A stretch of DNA of 64,000 bases from an uncultured Thermomicrobiaceae bacterium (GTDB lineage: Bacteria; Chloroflexota; Chloroflexia; Thermomicrobiales; Thermomicrobiaceae): NCBI GenBank assembly GCA_938082375.1, contig CALKCJ010000015.1:1-64000 (forward strand). The letters are read 5' to 3'. The number at the start of each line of letters is the position of its first letter. Within the stretch, counting starts at the first letter, position 1. A program made the translations under genes and the position numbers. The notes beneath the pieces were generated by a model. It searched no databases. It was not told the origin of the DNA and saw nothing but the letters and a program-made list of their open reading frames with translations. Below, in pieces: positions 53,503-62,790 of the stretch.

Positions 53503-54747
53503 ATGAACCACGGCGCGGCCTCACCAGCGGTCACCGAAGCCGTGAGCACGCGCGAGGACTACGGCACGGCCTACGACCGCAAGGGGGTGGCGCTGATGGC
53601 CTGGGCGCACTTCGCCCACGATCTCTATCCGTCGTTCCTCGGCGTGCTGGTGCCGGCCGTCCAGACCAAGCTGGCCATCCCGCTGGCGGTGGCCAGCTTG
53701 ATGGTCCCGGCGCAGCAGATGCCGTCGATCTTGCAGCCGTTCGTCGGCTACCTGGCTGACCGCACCAGCCGCCGCTGGTTCGTGATCCTCACTCCGGCTA
53801 CGGCGGCACTGGCACTCTCGCTCGTCGGACTGGCGCCACACTTCGCCGTGGTCGTACTGCTCCTGCTCTGCTCCGGCCTCTCCTCGGCCGCTTTCCACGC
53901 GCCAGCGGTCGCCCTCGTCGGCGAGTTCGGCGGGCGTCATACCGGGCGGGCGATGGCGATCTTCATGACTGGCGGCGAGCTGGCGCGCACGCTCGGGCCG
54001 CTGCTGATCACTGCGGCCATCGCGCTCCTTACCCTCGAAGGCACCGCCATCATCATGGTGGTCGGCATCGTGGCCGCTCTAACCCTCTTCTTCACGCTTG
54101 ATACCCGAGCTGGCGACACGGCGGCACGTCGGCTCCAGAGCCAACAGACACTGCGCCCCCTGCTCAGAGAACGCTGGTTGCCGATTACCGGCTTGCTCGG
54201 CGTCACGGTGCTGAATACAGTGGCGATAACGCCGATGACCTTCTTCCTGGTCAAGTTGCTCCAGACGCGAGGCCACAGTGACCTCTACGGCGGTGTAGCA
54301 CTCTCGACGCTGTATGCGAGTGGCATCGTCGGTGGCTTAACCGGCGGTACGCTCTCCGATCGATTGGGGCGGCGCTCGACGCTGGCGCTGTCGGCCCTCC
54401 TCACTGCACCGCTGACGTTCCTTTACCTGGCTTTGGAGAATGGCTCATGGGCTGTGCTGGGGCTGATTGTGCTGATCGGCCTGGCCGCCATGCCGCCACG
54501 CGCGGTCACCTTGGCACTGGCCAACGATCTCCTGCCGGAGGCCCGCGGGCCGATGGCCGGCCTGACGCTCGCCAGCAGCTTCGTGGCGCAGAGCCTGGCT
54601 GCACTCGGCTTCGGTACCCTCGCCGATTTGATCGGTATCGGGCCGGCCTTCTGGTGGTCAGCCGGTGTGTCGCTCCTCGGCCTGCTCTTCATCCCGTTGA
54701 TCCCGCCCACATCCGGCAGAGCCACACCGGCACCCGCGCGAGGCTGA
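53503..54747 (+). CDS. MFS transporter, fosmidomycin-resistance (Fsr)-like
   Basis: A 414-residue transporter with twelve predicted helices. HFAHDLYPSFLGVLVPAVQ and PFVGYLADRTSRRW, SSAAFHAPAVALVGE and GGTLSDRLGRRST are close to the Fsr group of drug efflux proteins. The second ATG (53503) lies 7 nt after AGGAGG; the first (53497) touches it. The substrate is unknown. Confidence 0.85.
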   Translation: MNHGAASPAVTEAVSTREDYGTAYDRKGVALMAWAHFAHDLYPSFLGVLVPAVQTKLAIPLAVASLMVPAQQMPSILQPFVGYLADRTSRRWFVILTPATAALALSLVGLAPHFAVVVLLLLCSGLSSAAFHAPAVALVGEFGGRHTGRAMAIFMTGGELARTLGPLLITAAIALLTLEGTAIIMVVGIVAALTLFFTLDTRAGDTAARRLQSQQTLRPLLRERWLPITGLLGVTVLNTVAITPMTFFLVKLLQTRGHSDLYGGVALSTLYASGIVGGLTGGTLSDRLGRRSTLALSALLTAPLTFLYLALENGSWAVLGLIVLIGLAAMPPRAVTLALANDLLPEARGPMAGLTLASSFVAQSLAALGFGTLADLIGIGPAFWWSAGVSLLGLLFIPLIPPTSGRATPAPARG

Positions 54748-54870
54748 ACTAGCGCCGAGGACAACGCTGGTCTCTCTCCCGTCAATCTCCTCCGCTGCCC
54801 ACCAGGCGAGCGCTTGAAGCATAGTTGTGCATGGGCAATGGTCACGTGTGGCCAGGAGGGAGTCGCGGCT

Positions 54871-56634
54871 ATGCGGCGCAATGAGGAAGTCGCCCTACTC
54901 CTGGACAATATCGCTGAGCTTCTGATGCTTAAGAACGAGAACGCGTACCGGATTCGTGCCTACACGACGGCGGCCCAGAACATCCGCGCGCTCTCCGAGG
55001 ACATCGAGGAGATCGCCCGGCAGGGTCGGCTCGACGACATACCGGGCGTCGGTAAGGCCCTCGCAGCGAAGATCCAGGAATACCTGGAGACGGGACGCCT
55101 GCGTTACTACGAACAGCTCAAACAGGAAGTACCGGTCGCCGCCGTCGAACTCCTCGAAGTTCCCGGGATCGGCCCGGCCCGTGCTCACACGCTTTACGCG
55201 TCGCTCGGCGTCACCACCATCCCGCAGTTGCTGGAGGCGGCGCAGCAGCACAAGCTCCGTGATCTCCCCGGCTTCGGGCCAAAGGTCGAGGAGCGGCTCG
55301 CCCGCGAAGCGGCCCGGCTGGCCCAGCGCACCCGGCGCCTCTTGCTGGGAGTAGCACTCCCAATCGCCGAAGAGGTGATCGCACTCCTCAGATCGCATCC
55401 GGGAGTGGAGGCGATCGAGCCGGCAGGTAGTCTTCGCCGAATGAAGGAGACGATCGGGGACATCGATATCCTGGTCGCCTCCCGCCGACCGGAAGCCGTC
55501 ACCGAGGCGTTTACCCACCTCCCCCTCGTGAGGGAAGTCCTCGCCACCGGCACGACGCGCCCCTCGATCCTGACGCGTGACGGCCTGCAAGTAGACCTGC
55601 GGATCGTTGGCCCGGACGAATGGGGTTCGGCGCTCCAGTATTTCACCGGCTCCAAGGAGCACAACATCGCCCTACGAGGACTGGCGCAAGAGCAGGGCTG
55701 GAAGCTTTCGGAGTACGGGTTGTTTGGCCGCGACGGCCGTCGGCTGGCCGGCCGCACCGAAGAGGAGATCTACCACGCGCTGGGTCTCGACTGGATCCCG
55801 CCCGAGCTTCGCGAGAACCGTGGGGAGATCGAGGCCGCGCGGGAACACCGGCTGCCACGGCTCGTCGAGTTTACCGAGATCCATGGCGACCTCCACGTGC
55901 ACACTGACTGGAGCGACGGCCACGACCCGCCGGAGCGTCTGGTCGAAGCAGCGATCTCTCGCGGCTACCAGTACATCGCTTTTGCCGACCACTCGCAGTC
56001 GCTGGGCGTGGCGCGAGGACTTTCGCCCGAGCAAGTTCGTCGGCAGCACCAGCTCATCGAAGAGCTGAACCAGCGCTATGCCCCGTTCCTCATCCTTCAC
56101 GGGGCTGAGGTGAATATCCTGCCCGACGGGACGCTCGACTACCCGGAAGAGGTGCTCGAGCTGTTCGACATCGTGACCGCTTCCGTTCACAGCGCGTTCG
56201 ATCTCCCGCGCGAGCGCATGACGGCACGGGTCCTCCGGGCCATTCAGCACCCGGCGGTCGACATCTTGGGCCATCCGACCGGTCGCTTGCTGCCGAGCCG
56301 GGCCCCGTACGAGATCGACTTGGAGCCGGTATTGAAGGCCGCCGCCGAGCACGGGGTGGCGGTCGAGATCAACGGGCAGCCCGACCGACTCGACCTCGAC
56401 GACATCTGGTCACGGCGCGCGATCGATCTGGGGGCCATTCTCGCCACCAACAGCGATGCCCACTCGATTCGGCAACTGGAGAACATGCGTTACGCCGTCG
56501 CTACTGCCCGTCGCGGCTGGGCCGAGGCCCAACACGTCATCAACAGCAGGGAGTTGGCCGACGTGCTCACGTGGCTGGAGCGACGAGCACCTGCTCGCCG
56601 CCACCGCTGGCGGACGTCGGGTGCCAGGCGGTAG
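54871..56634 (+). CDS. polX: Family X DNA polymerase with PHP domain
   Basis: A 587-residue gap-filling repair polymerase. The N-terminal 8-kDa and fingers regions contain DIPGVGKALAAKIQEYLETG and the HhH motifs EVPGIGPARAHTLY and DLPGFGPKVEERL. The palm has AGSLRRMKETIGDIDILVAS with the catalytic aspartates. The C-terminal PHP domain (about 345-575) starts with GDLHVHTDWSDGHD, and further has IAFADHSQSLG and AEVNILPDGTLDYP, giving 3'-5' exonuclease and AP-processing capacity in known enzymes. ATG at 54871 follows AGGAGGG. Confidence 0.95.
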   Translation: MRRNEEVALLLDNIAELLMLKNENAYRIRAYTTAAQNIRALSEDIEEIARQGRLDDIPGVGKALAAKIQEYLETGRLRYYEQLKQEVPVAAVELLEVPGIGPARAHTLYASLGVTTIPQLLEAAQQHKLRDLPGFGPKVEERLAREAARLAQRTRRLLLGVALPIAEEVIALLRSHPGVEAIEPAGSLRRMKETIGDIDILVASRRPEAVTEAFTHLPLVREVLATGTTRPSILTRDGLQVDLRIVGPDEWGSALQYFTGSKEHNIALRGLAQEQGWKLSEYGLFGRDGRRLAGRTEEEIYHALGLDWIPPELRENRGEIEAAREHRLPRLVEFTEIHGDLHVHTDWSDGHDPPERLVEAAISRGYQYIAFADHSQSLGVARGLSPEQVRRQHQLIEELNQRYAPFLILHGAEVNILPDGTLDYPEEVLELFDIVTASVHSAFDLPRERMTARVLRAIQHPAVDILGHPTGRLLPSRAPYEIDLEPVLKAAAEHGVAVEINGQPDRLDLDDIWSRRAIDLGAILATNSDAHSIRQLENMRYAVATARRGWAEAQHVINSRELADVLTWLERRAPARRHRWRTSGARR

Positions 56635-56648
56635 ACAGCGGACGGTCA

Positions 56649-57500
56649 TTAGCGGGTCGCGCCCGCTGCTGCAGTCATGACTGCCTGCCAGCGCCGGTAC
56701 AGCTCCAGCCCGTTCTCGGCCAGGTAGCGCACGCTGGTATCACCAGCGCGCTCGACTCCGGGCACCCCACAGGCCAGGTCAGCCGCTTCGGCGTTGTCGA
56801 GCGTCACCGTGACCGGCAACGGAAATGCCGGCCGGTAGGGCGGGATCTCCCTCGCGTGGCCCACCGCCAGCCGAGCACCCTCCTCGATCGCGGCGCCGGC
56901 CCGGGCGGGGTGGAGGTGTCGCGCCGCCGTCATCCCCAGGCCGTATTTCACGATCACGCCGACGACGGACTCGCCGAGCAGTTCCTGGGTCTGGCGCACC
57001 GCCTGTTCGTCGCCGGCTACCATCACGACCGGCACACCGAAGTGTCCGGCTACCGCGGCATTCAGCCCATATTCGCCGACCGAAACGTCGCCAAACCGGA
57101 GATCGCGCACCCAGCCCGTCCAGGTATGGGCGAGCACCCCATTGGGCGTCCCAGCGCGAGCATGGTAGCCCGTAAAGATTACGGCGTCGACGGTCTCGTC
57201 CAGCCCGGCCATCATGGCCAGCGGCTTGCGCGAGCCGCTAATCAGCCAGGCGCCCGGATCCAGCTCATCCGGCCGCAAGTTCCGCATCCCATCATGAGCC
57301 TCGTTGACGATGATCTCGGTGGCGCCCGCAGCCCGGGCGCCGCGGATAGCGGCGTTCACCTCGGCCACCATCAGCCGACGCGCCCACTCGTACTCCGAGG
57401 GAGCCGGCCGCGACCGTACCGCGAGCTCCGGTGGGATGACCTGCTCCCAGGCCACCACTCCGGCCGTCCCCTCCATGTCAGCCGAGATCAGTACCTTCAT
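56649..57500 (-). CDS. M55-family D-aminopeptidase (DppA-like)
   Basis: A 283-residue zinc D-aminopeptidase. The N-terminal ISADMEGTAGVV is the metal-binding signature; NEAHDGMRNL, FTGYHARAGTPNGVLAHTW and VMVAGDEQAV are also conserved. DppA-like enzymes release D-Ala from small D-peptides and may recycle peptidoglycan fragments. ATG at 57500 follows AAGGAGGGAG. Adjacent polX is convergent, with 14 bp between the stops. Confidence 0.92.
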   Translation of the reverse strand: MKVLISADMEGTAGVVAWEQVIPPELAVRSRPAPSEYEWARRLMVAEVNAAIRGARAAGATEIIVNEAHDGMRNLRPDELDPGAWLISGSRKPLAMMAGLDETVDAVIFTGYHARAGTPNGVLAHTWTGWVRDLRFGDVSVGEYGLNAAVAGHFGVPVVMVAGDEQAVRQTQELLGESVVGVIVKYGLGMTAARHLHPARAGAAIEEGARLAVGHAREIPPYRPAFPLPVTVTLDNAEAADLACGVPGVERAGDTSVRYLAENGLELYRRWQAVMTAAAGATR

Positions 57501-57569
57501 CGCTCCCTCCTTCCCCGGGCCGCGACACCGACCTGTTCTTGCCCGCGCAACACGTGTTCGCTTCTGTGC

Positions 57570-58298
57570 CTATCGTCGCCGCTCGCGCTCGCGCAGGTGG
57601 GCTTCCACCAACGTGCGCAGCTCGCGCGGCGAGAGCCCCTGAATTTCAGGTATTGGTCGTCCCAGCGCCTCCGCAATCTGTTCCTTGCGCGAGAAGCCGA
57701 ACGGTCTGGCCCAGCGCCAGAACCCGTCCCACCCGGTGTCCGCTCGTGACGCCGGACGGTGCTCTGCCGGGGCAGCGGTCTCGGCGGTCGCTCGAGTCCC
57801 GGGCAGCCGCTCCGGCTTCCCAGCGTCGTCAGTGGCCGGCTCGACCGGCCTATCCCTCACGGCGAGCTCTCCTCGGCGCGCGGGGGCGAGTGGCGCGGGC
57901 GCCTGTCCCGCCGGTTCCTCCCGCGGTGTCGACAGGAGCGGGCCGGGTGTCTGGCTCCGGCTGGCGGGCTCGACCGGAAAGGTGGAGCGCACCGGCGTCC
58001 CCAGTTCGGCAGACTGGTGTGCCGCCTGGGCCTCAGCCACCTCGTAGCTGAGCCGCCTGAGTGCGCGCATCAGCGCGCGATCCTCGGCCAACTCGATCCA
58101 GCGCGGTGACTCCCCGGCGGTAGCGCTGCCGAGCGCTGAGGTCGCACCGTAGCCGGGAAGCTCAATCGTCACCCGCACGACTACGTGCTCACCTGGCACC
58201 GACGCCAGTTCAGACAGGAGCCGCGCCTCCGGGTACTCGCGGCGCAGAGCCGCCAGGGTAGCGGTGAGGTCCCCCGCCACAGGCTCGGGCACGTCCAT
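57570..58298 (-). CDS. Unrecognised protein with Rad52/ERF-like N-terminal pattern
   Basis: A 242-residue protein in three parts. Residues 1-90 are globular and read VVVRVTIELPGYGATSALG and AEDRALMRALRRLSYEV, which resembles the glycine-rich strand and helix of small single-strand-annealing proteins (Rad52/ERF-like); this is weak and may be chance. Residues 95-190 are Pro/Ala-rich and disordered. Residues 195-242 form helices (FSRKEQIAEALG and LSPRELRTLVEAHLRER). ATG at 58298 follows GAGAGGAG. I assign no function. Confidence 0.6.
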   Translation of the reverse strand: MDVPEPVAGDLTATLAALRREYPEARLLSELASVPGEHVVVRVTIELPGYGATSALGSATAGESPRWIELAEDRALMRALRRLSYEVAEAQAAHQSAELGTPVRSTFPVEPASRSQTPGPLLSTPREEPAGQAPAPLAPARRGELAVRDRPVEPATDDAGKPERLPGTRATAETAAPAEHRPASRADTGWDGFWRWARPFGFSRKEQIAEALGRPIPEIQGLSPRELRTLVEAHLRERERRR

Positions 58299-58340
58299 GA
58301 AGAACCCCGCTCCTCTCTCGACCTCGTAGGAAACGCTGTT

Positions 58341-59537
58341 CTAGACTGCCAAGGGCCTTGATGCGCTGATCCTCAACCAGAAGAAGCTTGCCAGGGCCAG
58401 GAGCTCCAGCACGATGGCGAAGAGGATCACCCACGAGACCCCGAATCGGTAGAGCCAACCCATGGCAGCACCTCCCACCAGCCAGGAGAGTCCGAAGACG
58501 GTGTTGAAGATGCCGTAGGCTAGGCCGCGCGTGTCTCGCGGCGAGAGGTCTCCGACGGCCGCCCGCATGTTGGTCTCGACGAGCCCCATCACGATCCCCC
58601 AGAGGACGATGCCGGTTACCACCGGCAGCACCGCGGTGGTGAAGGCCAGCGCTGCCGCTGCCGCGGTCAGGATCGGCACCAGCAGCAGCGAGGTCATACC
58701 GGCGCGGTCGTAGGCTAGGCCAGCGCCGATCGCCACCACCCCATCGACCCCCATTGCCACGGCATAGAGCAGCGGGATCCATGGCTCGGCGACGACCTGC
58801 CAGGCGCCGAGATGATAAGCAATAAGCGGGAACTGAGCGAACCCGGCGACCGCCAGCGCCGAGAAGACCGTGTACCGCCAGAACACCGGCGGCAAGTTCC
58901 GCCAGCCGGAGCCAGCGGTCACCCCAACAACCCGCGTCTCCAGATGCGCTGGCTCCGGCTCTTGCCGCCAGGCGCTGCCGAGCACGAGCAGCGACAGCGC
59001 GACCGGTACGAGCAGTATAAGGAAGCCCAGCCGGTAGCCGCGCTCACCGTCCACGGCGAGCGCGAGCGTGAAGAGCAGCGGGCCGATGAGCGCCCCCACC
59101 TGGTCAATCGCCTCGTGCAAGCCGAACCCGAATCCCCGCCCCACACGGGCCGTCGCGTGCGAGAGGATCGCGTCCCGCGCCGGGGTGCGCAGGCCCTTGC
59201 CCAGCCGCTCGACCGTGAGTAGCCCGGCTGCCGCGAGCCAGTGCCCCGTTAACGCCATAGCCGGGATCGCGAGGAGCGAGGCGTAACCCAGAAACGTAAA
59301 GATCCAGTAGCTCCGCAGCCGGTCAGCCAGGTAGCCGGCTACAGTGCGGAACGCGTAGCCGAAGAATTCGCCCAGGCCGGCCACGAGACCGACTGCAGCG
59401 GCGCTCGCTCCCAGCAGTGCCAGATACGGGCCGCTGATGCTCCGGGCTCCCTCGTAGGTGATATCACCAAGCAGGCTAACGAGACCGAGCAGCAAAATCA
59501 AGTTCAACGCTCGGCGACGGATCACGGCATCCGACAT
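58341..59537 (-). CDS. MFS transporter
   Basis: A 398-residue protein with eleven or twelve hydrophobic helices. LLGDITYEGARSISGPYL, VAGLGEFFGYAFRTVAGYLAD and LGKGLRTPARDAILSHA are typical of a group of uncharacterised MFS proteins in thermophiles, where RTPARDA follows the second helix pair. The substrate is unknown. ATG at 59537 follows GAGAGG. Confidence 0.87.
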   Translation of the reverse strand: MSDAVIRRRALNLILLLGLVSLLGDITYEGARSISGPYLALLGASAAAVGLVAGLGEFFGYAFRTVAGYLADRLRSYWIFTFLGYASLLAIPAMALTGHWLAAAGLLTVERLGKGLRTPARDAILSHATARVGRGFGFGLHEAIDQVGALIGPLLFTLALAVDGERGYRLGFLILLVPVALSLLVLGSAWRQEPEPAHLETRVVGVTAGSGWRNLPPVFWRYTVFSALAVAGFAQFPLIAYHLGAWQVVAEPWIPLLYAVAMGVDGVVAIGAGLAYDRAGMTSLLLVPILTAAAAALAFTTAVLPVVTGIVLWGIVMGLVETNMRAAVGDLSPRDTRGLAYGIFNTVFGLSWLVGGAAMGWLYRFGVSWVILFAIVLELLALASFFWLRISASRPLAV

Positions 59538-59560
59538 CGTCGCCTCTCCACTCGTGATGG

Positions 59561-60508
59561 CTAGACACCGGCTGCTGTTGGCTGGTGATAACGGAAGTAG
59601 CGCGCCAGCCCATCGATACTCATCTTGTATCCCCCTGCCGCCAGCAAGTATGACCGCAGGGCGTCGTGGTCGCCGGTCACCTTGGCCAGCTCCTCATCGG
59701 CGATCGATTGGAGTGCGGCCGCGACCGCTGCCGTGTCAGCGTCGCCTCCCAGTCGGGCGGCAACCCAACCGGCCCAGAGGAAGAGCCGGCAGAGGAGATC
59801 GTCGAAGTGCCAGTCGGGATCATCGACCGGGCCAAAGTGCGTGAGGTAGAGCCGTCTGGGCCGGAGCGCGCGCAGGCGAGCGATACTCTGCCGCCACAGT
59901 GCTAGGTCGAGATCCGGCGGCGGAGTTGGCGGGAAAGTGTACGGTCGCCCATTGATCCTAATGCCGGCGACATCGCCGGTGAAGACGGCACCGGAAGTCA
60001 CATCGAGAAAAGCGTGGTGATGCGATGCGTGCCCAGGAGTAGCCACCGCGCGCAGTACTCGCCCGCCGGCCTCGACTAAATCGCCGTCGTCGAGCGCGAT
60101 GACCCGGTCCGCCGGGCACGGGCGCACCTCACCCCACAAGTCACCCATCCGGTCGCCGTAGATGCGCCCGGCACTGGCCAGGAGACGGGAAGGATCGATC
60201 ACGTGAGGCACCCCGATGCGGTGGACGAGCAGGCGCGCGCGGGGAAGCTGCTCTAAGAGCACGCCGGTAGCGCCCGCATGGTCGAGATGGATGTGGGTGA
60301 CGATGAGCCGCGTCACCTGCGCGGGATCGTGCCCGGCGATGCGGATGCCATCAAATAAGGCATCCAGCGTGGTTGTGGGGCCCGTCTCGATCAACGCCAG
60401 GTCGTCGCGTCCCACTAGCAGGTAGGCCGCGATCACGTTGGGCACACCCTGGAACTGGAGGTCGATCTGGAACGTTCCCGGCTCCAGCTCCCGGACCGTC
60501 GGGCCCAT
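59561..60508 (-). CDS. Metallo-beta-lactamase fold hydrolase
   Basis: A 315-residue protein. The zinc motif THIHLDHAGA provides His72, His74, Asp76 and His77; GHASHHHAFLD and FTGDVAG add the other ligands, and LYLTHFGPVDD the last histidine. The C-terminal helical part (about 245-305) is like that of hydrolases of thioesters such as glyoxalase II relatives, but the substrate is not known. ATG at 60508 follows GGAAGGGGGTGAGG. Confidence 0.9.
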   Translation of the reverse strand: MGPTVRELEPGTFQIDLQFQGVPNVIAAYLLVGRDDLALIETGPTTTLDALFDGIRIAGHDPAQVTRLIVTHIHLDHAGATGVLLEQLPRARLLVHRIGVPHVIDPSRLLASAGRIYGDRMGDLWGEVRPCPADRVIALDDGDLVEAGGRVLRAVATPGHASHHHAFLDVTSGAVFTGDVAGIRINGRPYTFPPTPPPDLDLALWRQSIARLRALRPRRLYLTHFGPVDDPDWHFDDLLCRLFLWAGWVAARLGGDADTAAVAAALQSIADEELAKVTGDHDALRSYLLAAGGYKMSIDGLARYFRYHQPTAAGV

Positions 60509-60578
60509 CCTCACCCCCTTCCGCTGACAACTCGCCATGCCCGCGTAAGCATACGACGACGCTTCGCCGCCTGGAACG

Positions 60579-61931
60579 TTAGAGCCCGAGGACGAGACGG
60601 GCCACGTTGAAGTAAATGATCAGCCCAGTGCCGTCGACGAGCGTCGCGATCAGCGGCGCCGAGACCACGGCAGGATCGATCCGCAGCCGCTTCAGAACCG
60701 GGGGCAGCACAGCCGCCACCGTCACCGCCCACAGCACGATGGCGAAGATCGCACAGGCCACGGTGAGGCTTAGGTCTCGGCCAAGACCTTCGACCTCCGC
60801 GCGGGCAAATGCGCCCAACGCCATCACCAGGCCGAGCATCAACGCGGCTCCCCACTCTTTGGGAAGGATGCGCGGGATATCGCGCAGGCTAATCCCTTCC
60901 AAGGCGATGGCGCGCACCAGCGTGGTCACGACTTGTGAGCCAGCATTTCCCCCAGTCCCGATCAACAGCGGGATGAACAGGGCCAGCGCCGTCACTTGGT
61001 CGATGAGTTCTTCGTAATAGTTGGTGACGCTGACAGTGTATCCCGAGCCGACGAAAAGGAGCAGGAGCCACCCCACTCGCTTGCGCCAGAGCAAGAGCGG
61101 GCTGGCCCGCATATAGGGGACCTCGAGCGGCTGTGAACCACCCAGTCGTTCAATGTCCTCCGTCGCCTCACGTTCCAGTATATCGGCGACATCGTCGACC
61201 GTGATGATCCCCAGCAGCCGGTTCTGCTCGTCCACCACCGGGATCGCGAGCAATCCTTCCTCGACCAGTAGCCGCGCGGCCTCTTCCTGGTCAGCCGTCG
61301 CCTTCACGCTGACCAAGTCGGTCTCCATCACCTCACCCACCCTTCGACTCGGCGGGCTGAGGACCAGATCGCGCATCGAGACCACACCGAGGAGGTGGCC
61401 TTCTTCATCAGTGACATACACGTAGTAGATCGTCTCGGCCGCCTGCGCGAGTTGCCGCAGAGCCTGGGTGGCTTGGTCGACGCGGACATCGGGAGAGAGC
61501 GCCACATAAGCCGGCGTCATCCGTCCGCCGGCCGTGTCGGGTGGATAGCTCAAGAGCTCCTGCAGCTCCTGAGCCTCCAGCGGTTCCATCGCCACCAGGA
61601 TGTGTCCAGCCTCTTCAGGCTCCAGCTCGGCGAAGACATCTGCCGCGTCGTCCGGCGCCATCGCCTCCAGCACATCGGCGGCTTCGCCCCAGCTCAGTCG
61701 TTCGAGCACATCGGCCGCCTCAGACGGCTCGAGTTCGGCCAGGAACTCCCCGAAGCGCTCGTCGCCGAGCAGGTGCGCCAGTTGGGTCAGTTGTAGGGGC
61801 TCGAGCTCGCGGAGCAGTGGCCCGAGCTCGTCCTGCTCGACAAGCTGCCAGAGGATCTCTTCGGCTGCCTCGCGGCTACGCCGTTCGATTGCCTCGCTGA
61901 GCTGGGCGCGGAGATCCATCTCAGTCGCCAT
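60579..61931 (-). CDS. mgtE: Magnesium transporter/channel MgtE
   Basis: A 450-residue dimeric Mg2+ channel. The N-domain is built of acidic helical repeats (FGEFLAELEPSEAADVLERL, APDDAADVFAELEPEEA), followed by two CBS domains (TIYYVYVTDEEGHLLGVVSM and LAIPVVDEQNRLLGIITVDD) that sense cytoplasmic Mg2+, and five transmembrane helices with GTGGNAGSQVVTTLVRAIAL, the pore signature. ATG at 61931 lies 7 nt after AGAGGAGG; an earlier ATG overlaps that site. The leader contains the GTATAC dyad. Confidence 0.95.
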   Translation of the reverse strand: MATEMDLRAQLSEAIERRSREAAEEILWQLVEQDELGPLLRELEPLQLTQLAHLLGDERFGEFLAELEPSEAADVLERLSWGEAADVLEAMAPDDAADVFAELEPEEAGHILVAMEPLEAQELQELLSYPPDTAGGRMTPAYVALSPDVRVDQATQALRQLAQAAETIYYVYVTDEEGHLLGVVSMRDLVLSPPSRRVGEVMETDLVSVKATADQEEAARLLVEEGLLAIPVVDEQNRLLGIITVDDVADILEREATEDIERLGGSQPLEVPYMRASPLLLWRKRVGWLLLLFVGSGYTVSVTNYYEELIDQVTALALFIPLLIGTGGNAGSQVVTTLVRAIALEGISLRDIPRILPKEWGAALMLGLVMALGAFARAEVEGLGRDLSLTVACAIFAIVLWAVTVAAVLPPVLKRLRIDPAVVSAPLIATLVDGTGLIIYFNVARLVLGL

Positions 61932-62055
61932 CGGCATTCCTCCTCTTGATGGCAACCGCAAGCGAAGCCTGCCGGCCAGTCCGGGCCCTGAGAGCCGCGT
62001 GCGTCAGGCAGTCGAGGCCCGACGAACCGCAGAGGAAATCACTTCCCCCGGAGGA

Positions 62056-62093
62056 GGTATACGCTGCACCCACACGCATTTCCGGCGTATACC
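62056..62093 (-). promoter_or_regulatory. Long-spaced dyad GGTATACGC / GCGTATACC upstream of mgtE
   Basis: Perfect 9-bp arms at 62056-62064 and 62085-62093 are 20 bp apart, about 125 bp before the mgtE start. Each arm contains the palindrome GTATAC, so it may be two operator sites 29 bp apart, or the arms may pair in RNA as a leader stem. I do not recognise an M-box riboswitch here. Confidence 0.45.
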
Positions 62094-62309
62094 GCCCCAG
62101 GGGTCGTGCTGCACGTTTAAGAAGGGGGCACGGAGTGAAGACGAGAGGAGATAACTGCCCGCGAGGCCAGACCCCAGAGCCTCGGCTACCGCTCATACCG
62201 ATCGTTGTCGGGTAGGACACCAGATGGGGCTTCGGTACGTCGCGCCCGTGTCGGACACGACCAGCGCTCGGCATCGGACACCTCCGCCTCTCACACCCCT
62301 CACGCGACG

Positions 62310-62332
62310 CGCCCCCGGACTGACCGGGGGCG
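62310..62332 (-). terminator. Strong GC hairpin between a decayed gene and the mgtE leader
   Basis: CGCCCCCGG and CCGGGGGCG form a 9-bp perfect stem with a 5-nt loop. It lies about 110 bp downstream of the PH-domain relic on the minus strand and could end that transcript. No U-tract. The rest of 61932-62442 has no convincing gene. Confidence 0.45.
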
Positions 62333-62442
62333 GAGGGCCGATACCGAACCCTACACTGCGGCCGGTCAGCCAGCGGGGTGACGTACTTGAGCTGGCGAGC
62401 TCCCTGCTTCCACGCTGCTATCCCTCGACCACGCGACGCAGA

Positions 62443-62790
62443 TCATGCCTCTGCCCCGTATCCGCCGTCAGACGGAGCAAGGAAGACAGATCCGCATTCG
62501 CCTCGCCAGTCTACTGCACTGTGCCTTGGGGAGACAATCTCGACGTCTCGATCGCTCACTGCATATCGCCAACGACGCCACCGCACTTGTGGAACCAGCC
62601 AGACCCAGAAAGGGACAGCAACAACCACTAGCAGCGGCGGCAGAAGGGCCAGAGGCCAGGGCAAATCGAGTCGCCAGGTAACCGCCGCGACGACAAGGGC
62701 AACGGCAAGCGCCGCTGTCGCCGGTTTTCTCAGTGCTAGCCTATCCCACAATGTCGTCGTCACGCAATGCTTGTGTGCGAAGCGCCTCAA
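62443..62790 (-). pseudogene. Truncated bacterial PH-domain (bPH2, YdbS-like) membrane protein
   Basis: The frame of 115 codons starts with ATG overlapping the end of the upstream MFS gene. It encodes two membrane segments (ALAVALVVAAVTWRL and LALLPPLLVVVAVPFWVWLV) and then VRWRRWRYAVSDRDVEI, the start of a bPH2 domain. After that the translation loses the family pattern and ends at TGA (62443), while a normal member would have about 60 more residues of beta-sheet. I infer a frameshift or truncation near 62525. Confidence 0.5.
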
